5,418 nucleotides of DNA from Nitrosomonadaceae bacterium (GTDB lineage: Bacteria > Pseudomonadota > Gammaproteobacteria > Burkholderiales > Nitrosomonadaceae), in assembly GCA_919902625.1 (NCBI GenBank), contig CAKKRO010000161.1, positions 1-5,418 on the forward strand. The letters are read 5' to 3'. A program made the translations under genes and the position numbers. Of the stretch, positions 1 to 5,418 are shown one piece after another. The notes beneath the pieces were generated by a model. The model was not told the DNA's origin and searched no databases. It saw only the letters and a program-made list of their open reading frames with translations. The stretch's first letter is position 1; every line of letters begins with the position of its first letter.

Positions 1-533
1 ACAATATATTGATACGCATGGGTATGAATCGCTTCCTCAAACGCCTGGCGCAGCAAATACTGGCGGCACTCCGGGTTGGTGATATGGCGGTATGTGCCCA
101 GTACGATATTGTTGGCCGCCAATGAATCCGCCGTGACAAAAAAACCCAGATTGCGCTTGACCAGGCGGCGCTCATCCTCGGTCAAGCCATTCGGATCTCT
201 CCATAATGCAATATCCCGGCTCATGCTGATTTCCTGCGGCATCCAGTGGTTGGCGCAGGCACCCAGATATTTATCCCAGGCCCATTTGTATTTGAACGGC
301 ACCAGTTGATTGACATCCGCTTTGCAGTTGATAATTGATTTGTCCTCGACCGAAATTCGACGGCTGGCGCTGCCCGCCACGTCTTCCGCGCCGGCCTGGC
401 TGCCGCTGCTGTGAACGCGGCCGTCTTGCGCCGGTGTTGTCAGCGGCAATTCAAAATCGTGCAGTGCGGTGCGCGGCATGGCGTTGACCGGCGGTGTTTG
501 AGGTTGTTGCGGTTCGTCTTCAAATGTCAGCAT
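1..533 (-). CDS. nrdB: Ribonucleoside-diphosphate reductase class Ia, beta (radical) subunit, 5' part
   Basis: This is the N-terminal 177 codons of the small subunit of class Ia ribonucleotide reductase. The gene runs off the left edge, so more than half is missing. The subunit holds the di-iron centre and tyrosyl radical that NrdA uses to reduce ribonucleotides. Residues 1-60 form a Pro/Gln/Ser-rich, probably disordered leader. The conserved family part begins near residue 60 (INCKADVNQLVPFKYKWAW, residues 68-86). Against the E. coli protein, D136 (FFVTADS) matches iron ligand D84, E167 and H170 (EEAIH) match E115 and H118, and Y174 matches the radical tyrosine Y122. This marks a tyrosyl-radical enzyme rather than a Phe-bearing class Ic type. 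The ATG at 533 is preceded by AGGAG (540-544) with a 6-base spacer, which supports the start. It lies 27 bases after the nrdA stop and is probably co-transcribed with it. Confidence 0.95.
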   Translation of the reverse strand, partial: MLTFEDEPQQPQTPPVNAMPRTALHDFELPLTTPAQDGRVHSSGSQAGAEDVAGSASRRISVEDKSIINCKADVNQLVPFKYKWAWDKYLGACANHWMPQEISMSRDIALWRDPNGLTEDERRLVKRNLGFFVTADSLAANNIVLGTYRHITNPECRQYLLRQAFEEAIHTHAYQYI

Positions 534-560
534 GGCTTACTCCTTTTCTGTTTTTCCGGG

Positions 561-3425
561 TTATTGGCATGACTCGCAGCTTTCATCATCGATCGCGCAG
601 TATTTGATTTCGACCGCCGATATTTCCACCGCGGCGATTGCCATACCGCCATCGGATGGCACCGCGTTGAGCGAACCGGCGCGCACGGTCGATTTTTCCG
701 CTGCGGTTGCACCCATCGAACGCAGGTAATACGTGGTTTTCAGGCCGCGAATCCAGGCCAGCTTGTACGTGTCATCCAGTTTTTTGCCGGAAACTCCCGC
801 CATGTAAATATTCAACGATTGCGACTGGTCGATCCATTTCTGCCGCCGCGCGCCAGCTTCAATCAACCAGCCCGGGTCCATTTCAAACGCGGTGGCATAC
901 AGCGTGCGGATATTTTCCGGGATGCGGTCGATTTTGCTGATCGCGCCGTCAAAATATTTCAGATCCGCAATCATGACTTCATCCCAAAGATTGAGCTTTT
1001 TCAGATCATTCACCAGGGATTTATTGGCAATCGTGAATTCACCGGACAAATTGGACTTGACGTACAGATTCTGATAAGTCGGTTCAATGCTGGCTGAAAC
1101 ACCGACGATATTGGAGATCGTCGCGGTCGGCGCGATCGCCAGGCAGTTGGAATTACGCATGCCGTGTTCTTTAATCCGTTGACGCAATGCATCCCAATCC
1201 AGCGTGGCGGATAAATCCGCTTCGACAAAGCCGCCGCGCTCCTGGCGCAGAATTTCCAGCGTATCGAGCGGCAGAATGCCGCGATCCCACAAACTGCCCT
1301 TGTAGGTGCTGTAGTGACCGCGTTCCTCGGCCAATTCGGTCGAAGCCCAGTAAGCCTGATAAGCCACCGCTTCCATCGAACGGTCGGCAAATTCCACCGC
1401 TTCGTTCGAGCCATACGGAATACCCAGTTGGTGCAGGCAATCCTGGAATCCCATGATCCCCAATCCGACCGGGCGGTGCTTGAGATTGGCGTTTCTGGCT
1501 TTGGCCACGGCATAGAAATTGATATCGATGACGTTATCCAGCATGCGCATGGCAACACGGATCGTGCGCTTCAATTTATCCACATCCAGCGCGCCATCCT
1601 TCAGATGCGCCACCAGATTGACCGACCCCAGATTGCACACGGCAATCTCTTTATCATTGGTATTCAACGTGATTTCCGTGCATAAATTCGAACTGTGCAC
1701 CACGCCGATATGATTCTGCGGCGAGCGGATATTGCACGGATCTTTAAAAGTGATCCACGGATGCCCTGTCTCAAACAGCATGCTCAGCATCTTGCGCCAC
1801 AACTGCACCGCCGGGATTTTTTTGTACAGCGGCAGCTCGCCGCGCTCAACCTTGGCTTCATAAGCCAGATACGCCTGTTCAAATTGCTGCCCGAATTTAT
1901 CGTGCAAATCGGGTACATCCGAAGGCGAAAACAATGTCCAGTCACCGCCGTCCATGACCCGCTTCATAAACAAATCGGGAATCCAGGTGGCGGTATTCAT
2001 ATCGTGCGTGCGGCGCCGGTCGTCGCCGGTATTTTTGCGCAATTCCAGAAATTCCTCGATATCCAGATGCCAGCATTCCAGATAAGCGCACACCGCGCCC
2101 TTGCGCTTGCCGCCCTGGTTGACGGCCACCGCCGTGTCCGATACCACTTTGAGAAACGGCACCACCCCCTGCGATTTGCCGTTGGTGCCCTTGATGCGCG
2201 CACCCATGGCGCGCACCGATGTCCAGTCGTTGCCCAGTCCGCCCGCGTATTTGGCCAGCAAGGCGTTCTCCTTGATGGCCTCATAGATACCGTCCAGATC
2301 GTCCGGCACCGTAGTGAGATAACACGATGACAATTGCGAGCGGCAAGTGCCGGAATTGAACAAGGTCGGTGTCGAGCTCATGAAATCAAAGCTGGATAAC
2401 ACCTGATAAAACTCCACGGCGCGCGCTTCCCGGTCGATTTCATTCAGCGCCAGGCCCATCGCCACACGCATAAAGAAAGCCTGCGGCAATTCGATGCGTT
2501 GTTCTTTGATATGCAGGAAATACCGGTCATACAGCGTTTGCAGCCCCAGATAATCAAATTGCAGATCCCGCTCGGCGTCCAGCGCCTCAGCCAGGCGCGC
2601 CAAATCGAACTGCGCCAGGCGCTGATCGAGCAATTCGGCTTCAATACCGCGTTTAATGAAGGCCGGGAAATAGTCTTGATACCGCGACTGCATCGCCTGC
2701 TGCGAGACCTCCTCGCCCAGCACTTCATGGCGCATGTTATGCAACAATAATCGCGCTGTGACATGGCTGTAGTCAGGATCCTTTTCGATCAACACCCGCG
2801 CGGACAGAATCACGGATTTTCTGACCTCATCCAGCGGTACGCCGTCATACAAATCCTTTAAGGTGCCTTTCAGAATCAATGCAGGATCGACGGCCTTTCC
2901 CAATCCGGCACACGAAGACTCGATCAATGCGGATAACTTCGCCATATCCAGGGGCGCCCTTTGCCCGTTATCCACCACATAGAGCGTTTCCGCCGCAGTT
3001 TCGCCAGCGGATTTCTGTTTCAGCCTGGCCCTTTCACGCGCACGCTCTTCGCGATACAGCACATAAGCCCGCGCCACATCATGTTCGCCTGAGCGCATTA
3101 AGGCAAGTTCGACTTGATCCTGAATATCTTCAATATGGAAAGTACCGCTATCGGGCTGACGACGGAGTAATGCGTTAACCACATCGTTCGTTAAACTTGC
3201 AACCACCTCACGTACTCTTACCGATGCTGCTCCTTGACCGCCATCGACGGCTATAAAGGCTTTGGTCATGGCGACCGATATCTTGCCAGGCTCAAATGCA
3301 ACCACCGCGCCATTGCGCCGGATAACTCTATATTGGGAAAAGCGGGAATTTTGACTGTTAGAATCTGTAAAACTTTGACTTCCAGAAATAGGTTTGAGGT
3401 TAGTATGTTCTGTTGCAAGCTGCAT
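561..3425 (-). CDS. nrdA: Ribonucleoside-diphosphate reductase class Ia, alpha (catalytic) subunit with two ATP-cones
   Basis: This is the catalytic subunit that reduces ribonucleoside diphosphates to deoxy forms in the cytoplasm with NrdB. It is 954 residues long from the chosen start. ATP-cone 1 covers about residues 32-126 (VIRRNG, then FEPGKI). A second cone-like domain covers about 148-239 but lacks the basic pair, reading VVDNG. The catalytic barrel follows. By alignment with E. coli NrdA, C367 (SQLSSC) and C597 (AVCNLGSVN) match the redox pair C225/C462, N580/C582/E584 (NLCTE) match N437/C439/E441, and Y899-Y900 match the Y730-Y731 radical-transfer pair. The tail ends in C950-x2-C953, which should relay electrons from thioredoxin or glutaredoxin. 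A long form of about 960 residues with two cones resembles the Pseudomonas-type NrdA. The frame is open to an ATG at 3446, but AGGAGG lies inside that extension, so the ATG at 3425 is preferred. No frameshift or missing catalytic residue was seen. Confidence 0.97.
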   Translation of the reverse strand: MQLATEHTNLKPISGSQSFTDSNSQNSRFSQYRVIRRNGAVVAFEPGKISVAMTKAFIAVDGGQGAASVRVREVVASLTNDVVNALLRRQPDSGTFHIEDIQDQVELALMRSGEHDVARAYVLYREERARERARLKQKSAGETAAETLYVVDNGQRAPLDMAKLSALIESSCAGLGKAVDPALILKGTLKDLYDGVPLDEVRKSVILSARVLIEKDPDYSHVTARLLLHNMRHEVLGEEVSQQAMQSRYQDYFPAFIKRGIEAELLDQRLAQFDLARLAEALDAERDLQFDYLGLQTLYDRYFLHIKEQRIELPQAFFMRVAMGLALNEIDREARAVEFYQVLSSFDFMSSTPTLFNSGTCRSQLSSCYLTTVPDDLDGIYEAIKENALLAKYAGGLGNDWTSVRAMGARIKGTNGKSQGVVPFLKVVSDTAVAVNQGGKRKGAVCAYLECWHLDIEEFLELRKNTGDDRRRTHDMNTATWIPDLFMKRVMDGGDWTLFSPSDVPDLHDKFGQQFEQAYLAYEAKVERGELPLYKKIPAVQLWRKMLSMLFETGHPWITFKDPCNIRSPQNHIGVVHSSNLCTEITLNTNDKEIAVCNLGSVNLVAHLKDGALDVDKLKRTIRVAMRMLDNVIDINFYAVAKARNANLKHRPVGLGIMGFQDCLHQLGIPYGSNEAVEFADRSMEAVAYQAYWASTELAEERGHYSTYKGSLWDRGILPLDTLEILRQERGGFVEADLSATLDWDALRQRIKEHGMRNSNCLAIAPTATISNIVGVSASIEPTYQNLYVKSNLSGEFTIANKSLVNDLKKLNLWDEVMIADLKYFDGAISKIDRIPENIRTLYATAFEMDPGWLIEAGARRQKWIDQSQSLNIYMAGVSGKKLDDTYKLAWIRGLKTTYYLRSMGATAAEKSTVRAGSLNAVPSDGGMAIAAVEISAVEIKYCAIDDESCESCQ

Positions 3426-3433
3426 AGATGATC

Positions 3434-3439
3434 CCTCCT
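3434..3439 (-). promoter_or_regulatory. Shine-Dalgarno sequence that fixes the nrdA start
   Basis: The minus strand reads AGGAGG here, followed by an 8-base spacer and the ATG at 3425. The upstream in-frame ATG at 3446 would place this sequence inside the coding region (codons for Q-E-G) and has no comparable site before it. The site therefore selects the shorter 954-residue NrdA. Confidence 0.85.
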
Positions 3440-3472
3440 GATTCATTATTCATGAGAAAGAATAAAAATTTC

Positions 3473-3485
3473 CATTGATTCAATG
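3473..3485. repeat. 13-bp palindrome in the nrdA leader
   Basis: The plus strand reads CATTGATTCAATG, two 6-base arms (CATTGA/TCAATG) around one central base. The one-base centre rules out an RNA hairpin using the full stem, so a protein-binding site or chance in AT-rich DNA is more likely. It lies between the candidate transcription start and the nrdA ribosome-binding site. Confidence 0.3.
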
Positions 3486-3507
3486 AAATAATACTTTTCT
3501 CTTAAAA

Positions 3508-3554
3508 CCACTATATCTAGTATATGATACAAGATAATACCGTACAAATAGTAT
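3508..3554. promoter_or_regulatory. Pair of NrdR-box-like operators upstream of nrdA
   Basis: Box 1 (3508-3523, CCACTATATCTAGTAT) matches the published NrdR consensus acaCwAtATaTwGtgt in 13 of 16 positions. Box 2 (3539-3554, ACCGTACAAATAGTAT) matches in 11 of 16. The box starts are 31 bp apart, about three helical turns, which is the spacing known for NrdR box pairs. Box 1 overlaps the candidate -10 and box 2 contains the candidate -35. NrdR is an ATP-cone repressor that shuts down nrd genes when dATP is plentiful, and these sites predict such repression of nrdAB. The nrdR gene itself is not in the window. Confidence 0.7.
3519..3547 (-). promoter_or_regulatory. Candidate sigma-70 promoter of nrdAB
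   Basis: On the minus strand TTGTAC (3547-3542) and TATACT (3524-3519) are separated by exactly 17 bases. The -10 matches the consensus in 5 of 6 positions and the -35 in 3 of 6. Transcription would begin near 3512, giving a leader of about 87 bases before nrdA. A second possible pair, TTGTGC with TATTAT at 16 bases spacing, lies slightly upstream. The weak -35 leaves the exact start uncertain, but both pairs overlap the NrdR-like boxes. Confidence 0.5.
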
Positions 3555-3648
3555 TGCACAAATTACTATGCCGTTGCAATCTTTTATTGATTTAGAATCT
3601 TTTGATAGTATTTAGACAACACTGTGTATTATCCAATATGGGGAAAGT

Positions 3649-3852
3649 ATGAAAGTTTCCTTGAATATCAGTACCAGGAAACAAATTAATGATCTATTAA
3701 TTGAGTCAGTCAGTAAGCTCCAACTACATTCATTGACTGAATTTATTGTGCTAATAATTTATCCAGTTGATCAGCGAAAGATTTGCGATCATTCTGATTT
3801 AAAGCAGACAAGCCGCCGGTATCAACTCCACTGGCGCGCAGATTTTCCATAA
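3649..3852 (+). CDS. Doubtful small ORF, convergent with and antisense to the 3' end of yaiI
   Basis: This is a 67-codon frame that I do not recognise. The first 31 codons lie in intergenic DNA and encode a plausible amphipathic stretch (QINDLLIESVSKLQLHSL). The rest is antisense to the last 110 bases of yaiI and reads like a shadow of that gene. In its favour, TTGATA (3602-3607) and TGTATT (3625-3630) stand 17 bases apart, and GGGGA (3640-3644) lies 4 bases before the ATG. Against it are the overlap, the lack of a recognisable domain and the small size. It could be a short peptide gene, the remnant of a gene cut by rearrangement, or nothing. Confidence 0.15.
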   Translation: MKVSLNISTRKQINDLLIESVSKLQLHSLTEFIVLIIYPVDQRKICDHSDLKQTSRRYQLHWRADFP

Positions 3853-4183
3853 AATTTCTCATGCTTAATCGTGAGTCTATATTTTCCTTGGTATACAACT
3901 CGCCTCGGGGGCTCAGCACAACGCCCTCTTTTTTTATAACTTCTGCTGCCAAGGGGATATCACTGGTAATAACGAGATCGCCTTTATCCAGTCTTTTGAT
4001 AATTTCATTGTCAGCCACATCAAACCCGGATTCCACTTGATACATCCGGATAAACGGTGATGGCGGTATATATACAGGATGATTAGCGATCAGCATCAAA
4101 TGCCGCTTTGTTCTTTCAGCAGCTCTAAACAAGATTTCTTTAATCACTGCGGGACAGGCATCTGCATCAATCCAGATTTTCAT
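3743..4183 (-). CDS. yaiI: YaiI/YqxD (UPF0178, DUF188) family protein
   Basis: A complete 146-residue protein of the UPF0178 family, a widespread bacterial family of about 150 residues with no settled biochemical role. Family signatures are IDADACP (residues 5-11), N34 with HPVYIP, GFDVADNEI (53-61), GDLVITSDIPLA (68-79) and SPRGELY (91-97). The conserved acidic residues (D6, D8, D58, D69, D75) resemble a PIN-like nuclease pocket, and the family has been linked to that fold; catalysis is not shown. There is no signal peptide or membrane segment, so it is probably cytoplasmic. The start at 4183 gives the usual MKIWIDADACP beginning, but no good Shine-Dalgarno sequence precedes it, which suggests weak or coupled translation. 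It begins 28 bases after the pgsA stop on the same strand and is probably read through from it. Confidence 0.92.
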   Translation of the reverse strand: MKIWIDADACPAVIKEILFRAAERTKRHLMLIANHPVYIPPSPFIRMYQVESGFDVADNEIIKRLDKGDLVITSDIPLAAEVIKKEGVVLSPRGELYTKENIDSRLSMRNFMENLRASGVDTGGLSALNQNDRKSFADQLDKLLAQ

Positions 4184-4211
4184 TATTTAGCGCATGTTAA
4201 GTGCGTAACGA

Positions 4212-4796
4212 TTAAAAGTTCTTTTTTTCACTTTTGAGCGCCTGCGGTATGGAAGCTTTTAAATAATAGAACATAGACCATAGGGTTAGAATGGCTGCTA
4301 TATATATAAGCCATGTGCCTATTACCTGAGAATTAAAGTTTTCGCCAATACTCTCATGATAAAGCAGTAGAGGGATTGCGATCATTTGTGACGTGGTTTT
4401 GATTTTACCCAGAAAAGATACCGCGACGTTCTTCGATTGACCGATTTGCGCCATCCATTCACGTAATGCTGACACGGTAATCTCGCGTCCGATGATGATT
4501 AAGGCAATCGGCGCATCCAGCCGTCCCAGGTATACCAATACGATCAATGCAGCAGAAACCATCAATTTGTCGGCAACCGGATCAAGAAATGCGCCAAAAG
4601 CAGAAGTTTGATTTAAAACGCGCGCCAGATAACCATCCAGCCAATCAGTAATGGCTGCGCCGGCGAAAATCAGAGTAGCCACCAGATTCTGGTTAACGGG
4701 AGATAACCAGGAATGCGGTAAATAGAAAATGCCGACAAATAACGGGATGGCAAGTATTCTTAGCCATGTGAGTAGATTGGGTAGATTACAAGGCAT
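4212..4796 (-). CDS. pgsA: CDP-diacylglycerol--glycerol-3-phosphate 3-phosphatidyltransferase
   Basis: This inner-membrane enzyme joins CDP-diacylglycerol and glycerol 3-phosphate to form phosphatidylglycerophosphate, the committed step to phosphatidylglycerol and cardiolipin. From the chosen ATG it has 194 residues, slightly longer than E. coli PgsA. The full CDP-alcohol phosphotransferase motif is present: D51-x2-D54-G55-x2-A58-R59-x8-G68-x3-D72-x3-D76. Hydrophobic segments lie near residues 7-25, 36-50, 78-91, 96-105, 136-147 and 157-179, and the C-terminus is lysine-rich. The open frame also allows a TTG start at 4808. The ATG at 4796 is preferred because it gives MPCNLPNLLTWLRI, matching where family members begin, although neither start has a clear Shine-Dalgarno sequence. 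It follows uvrC by 63 bases, an arrangement also found in E. coli and many proteobacteria. Confidence 0.95.
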   Translation of the reverse strand: MPCNLPNLLTWLRILAIPLFVGIFYLPHSWLSPVNQNLVATLIFAGAAITDWLDGYLARVLNQTSAFGAFLDPVADKLMVSAALIVLVYLGRLDAPIALIIIGREITVSALREWMAQIGQSKNVAVSFLGKIKTTSQMIAIPLLLYHESIGENFNSQVIGTWLIYIAAILTLWSMFYYLKASIPQALKSEKKNF

Positions 4797-4817
4797 GATT
4801 GTGGCCAAAACGGATTG

Positions 4818-4851
4818 ATTATAAGGATAGCGGTCTGAATTGATATTCAGA
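4818..4851 (-). promoter_or_regulatory. Possible internal promoter element and inverted repeat before pgsA
   Basis: The minus strand carries a perfect TATAAT (4823-4818), 21 bases before the pgsA ATG. The hexamer 17 bases upstream, ATATCA, is a poor -35. That -35 position falls inside a perfect inverted repeat (4834-4851, arms TCTGAAT/ATTCAGA, 4-base loop). The repeat could be an operator for an activator or a small RNA hairpin after uvrC. No T-run follows, so it is not a typical terminator. The element may be fortuitous. Confidence 0.25.
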
Positions 4852-4859
4852 GCCCAAAA

Positions 4860-5418
4860 TTAATGCAATTCTTTGTATATTTTTTCTGCTAGCTTCCGGC
4901 TGATTCCTTCTGTTTGCTGTAGTTCTTCGATACTTGCGGTTAAAACCCCTTTCAAGCCACCAAATCGACCCAATAAACGTTGCCTGCGCTTAGCGCCAAC
5001 GCCGCCGATATTCTCCAGACTTGAACTGGTTCTGGCTTTGCCACGCCGGCCGCGATGACCTTGAATCGCAAAACGATGCGCTTCATCGCGAATTTGCTGG
5101 ATCAGGTGTAACGCAGCATGCTCACTAGGTAATTGTAACGGCTTTTTAGGTGAGGGGAAAATCAATTGTTCCAAACCAGGTTTACGCTCTTCACCTTTGG
5201 CTACACCTAATAAATTCGCCTCATTGATACCCAGCTCCTGTAAAGCTTCCTGTGCTGCTGTGATCTGCCCTTTCCCACCATCAATCAGAATCAGATCAGG
5301 TAATCGCCCTTCACCACTTACAATCTTTTGATAGCGCCGGGAAAGCGCTTCCCGCATGGCGGCATAATCATCGCCGGGAGTGATTCCTTCAATGTTATAA
5401 CGGCGATATTCATTATTC
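4860..5418 (-). CDS. uvrC: UvrABC excinuclease subunit C, 3' part
   Basis: These are the last 185 residues of UvrC, which cuts DNA on both sides of a lesion in nucleotide excision repair after loading by UvrA/UvrB. The 5' part, with the GIY-YIG nuclease and UvrB-binding domains, lies beyond the right edge. The fragment opens with NNEYRRYNIEGITPGDDY. In fragment numbering, D17 (GDDY) and D46 (LIDGGKGQ) match E. coli catalytic residues D438 and D466 of the RNase H-like nuclease, and H114 (RDEAH) matches H538. A basic stretch (HRGRRGKAR) leads to the C-terminal tandem helix-hairpin-helix domain (about 132-183; IGGVGAKRR and TEGISRKLAEKI), which binds DNA for the 5' incision. The frame continues open to the window edge, so the internal ATG at 5357 is not a start. 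The stop is TAA at 4862-4860. It is likely co-transcribed with pgsA. Confidence 0.97.
   Translation of the reverse strand, partial: NNEYRRYNIEGITPGDDYAAMREALSRRYQKIVSGEGRLPDLILIDGGKGQITAAQEALQELGINEANLLGVAKGEERKPGLEQLIFPSPKKPLQLPSEHAALHLIQQIRDEAHRFAIQGHRGRRGKARTSSSLENIGGVGAKRRQRLLGRFGGLKGVLTASIEELQQTEGISRKLAEKIYKELH

Larger units (their letters stand above)
3426..3742. other. AT-rich intergenic and regulatory region between yaiI and nrdA
   Basis: This 317-base stretch carries no recognised gene. From the nrdA side it contains the nrdA ribosome-binding site, a leader of roughly 85 bases with a 13-bp palindrome, and a candidate nrdA promoter covered by two NrdR-like boxes. Beyond these lies a plus-strand promoter-like pair leading to a short reading frame at 3649. 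Close to the yaiI stop are a perfect AT-rich inverted repeat (7-bp arms, 3684-3702) and an imperfect TCAGTCA/TGACTGA pair with a loop of about 20 bases. Neither is followed by a T-run on the minus strand, so I see no convincing intrinsic terminator for yaiI, and read-through into nrdA cannot be excluded. Confidence 0.7.

Noticed and set aside
76..309. 77-codon plus-strand frame over nrdB
   Set aside because: It is antisense to well-conserved NrdB coding sequence and has no family resemblance.
1010..1558. 182-codon minus-strand frame overlapping nrdA in another phase
   Set aside because: Its Trp/Arg/Cys-rich translation is typical of an out-of-phase reading of nrdA, which is intact here.
1576..1584. 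Perfect DnaA-box consensus TTATCCACA, with a near match TTATCCACC at 2968-2976
   Set aside because: Both are isolated sites within nrdA codons (the first encodes part of DVDKLK), with no cluster, AT-rich unwinding region or origin genes nearby. Titration of DnaA is possible but unsupported.
1695..2330. 211-codon plus-strand open frame antisense to nrdA
   Set aside because: It lies entirely inside the conserved nrdA coding region, has no recognisable domain, and its composition is that expected of an opposite-strand shadow.
3473..3485. Intrinsic terminator or attenuator in the nrdA leader, from the palindrome followed by a T-rich stretch
   Set aside because: The palindrome has a single central base and AT-rich arms, so it cannot form a stable hairpin, and the T-run does not follow it directly.
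3684..3742. Rho-independent terminator for yaiI formed by the inverted repeats near its stop
   Set aside because: The stems are AT-rich or have a loop of over 20 bases, and no run of T follows on the minus strand.
5355..5357. ATG at 5357 as the start of a separate 165-residue protein
   Set aside because: The same frame continues upstream to the window edge with clear UvrC sequence (EYRRYNIEGITPGDDY), so this is an internal methionine.

Overview
The window is an ordinary chromosomal segment of a proteobacterium. All recognised genes lie on the minus strand, so transcription order runs from high to low coordinates: uvrC (3' part), pgsA, a yaiI/UPF0178 gene, a 317-base intergenic region, nrdA, and nrdB (5' part). 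The uvrC-pgsA adjacency and the long NrdA with two N-terminal ATP-cones fit a gamma- or betaproteobacterium. The moderate GC content and the look of the proteins suggest a betaproteobacterium, perhaps of the Nitrosomonas type. That placement is an inference from memory, not a search result.

Right part (3743-5418). The end of the excinuclease subunit UvrC carries the RNase H-like nuclease core and the helix-hairpin-helix tail. It is followed by the phosphatidylglycerophosphate synthase PgsA and by a UPF0178 (DUF188) protein. The gaps of 63 and 28 bases and the common strand suggest co-transcription, although a weak extra promoter may precede pgsA. These genes are visibly more AT-rich than nrdA/nrdB.

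Middle part (3426-3742). This AT-rich region drives nrdA. It holds two NrdR-box-like sequences whose starts are 31 bp apart. They overlap the -10 and -35 elements of the best nrdA promoter, which is the expected layout for repression by NrdR. A short plus-strand reading frame with its own promoter-like and ribosome-binding-like sequences starts here and runs antisense into the end of yaiI; its reality is doubtful.

Left part (1-3425). nrdA and nrdB encode the large and small subunits of a class Ia ribonucleotide reductase. They form an operon with a 27-base gap and a good ribosome-binding site for nrdB. The first ATP-cone of NrdA looks intact and the second looks degenerate. NrdB keeps the tyrosine expected to carry the radical. 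A strong Shine-Dalgarno sequence shows that nrdA starts at 3425, seven codons inside the longest open frame. No mobile element, CRISPR array, RNA gene or clearly novel system was found. The most useful new information is the regulatory reading of the nrdA promoter and the corrected nrdA start.
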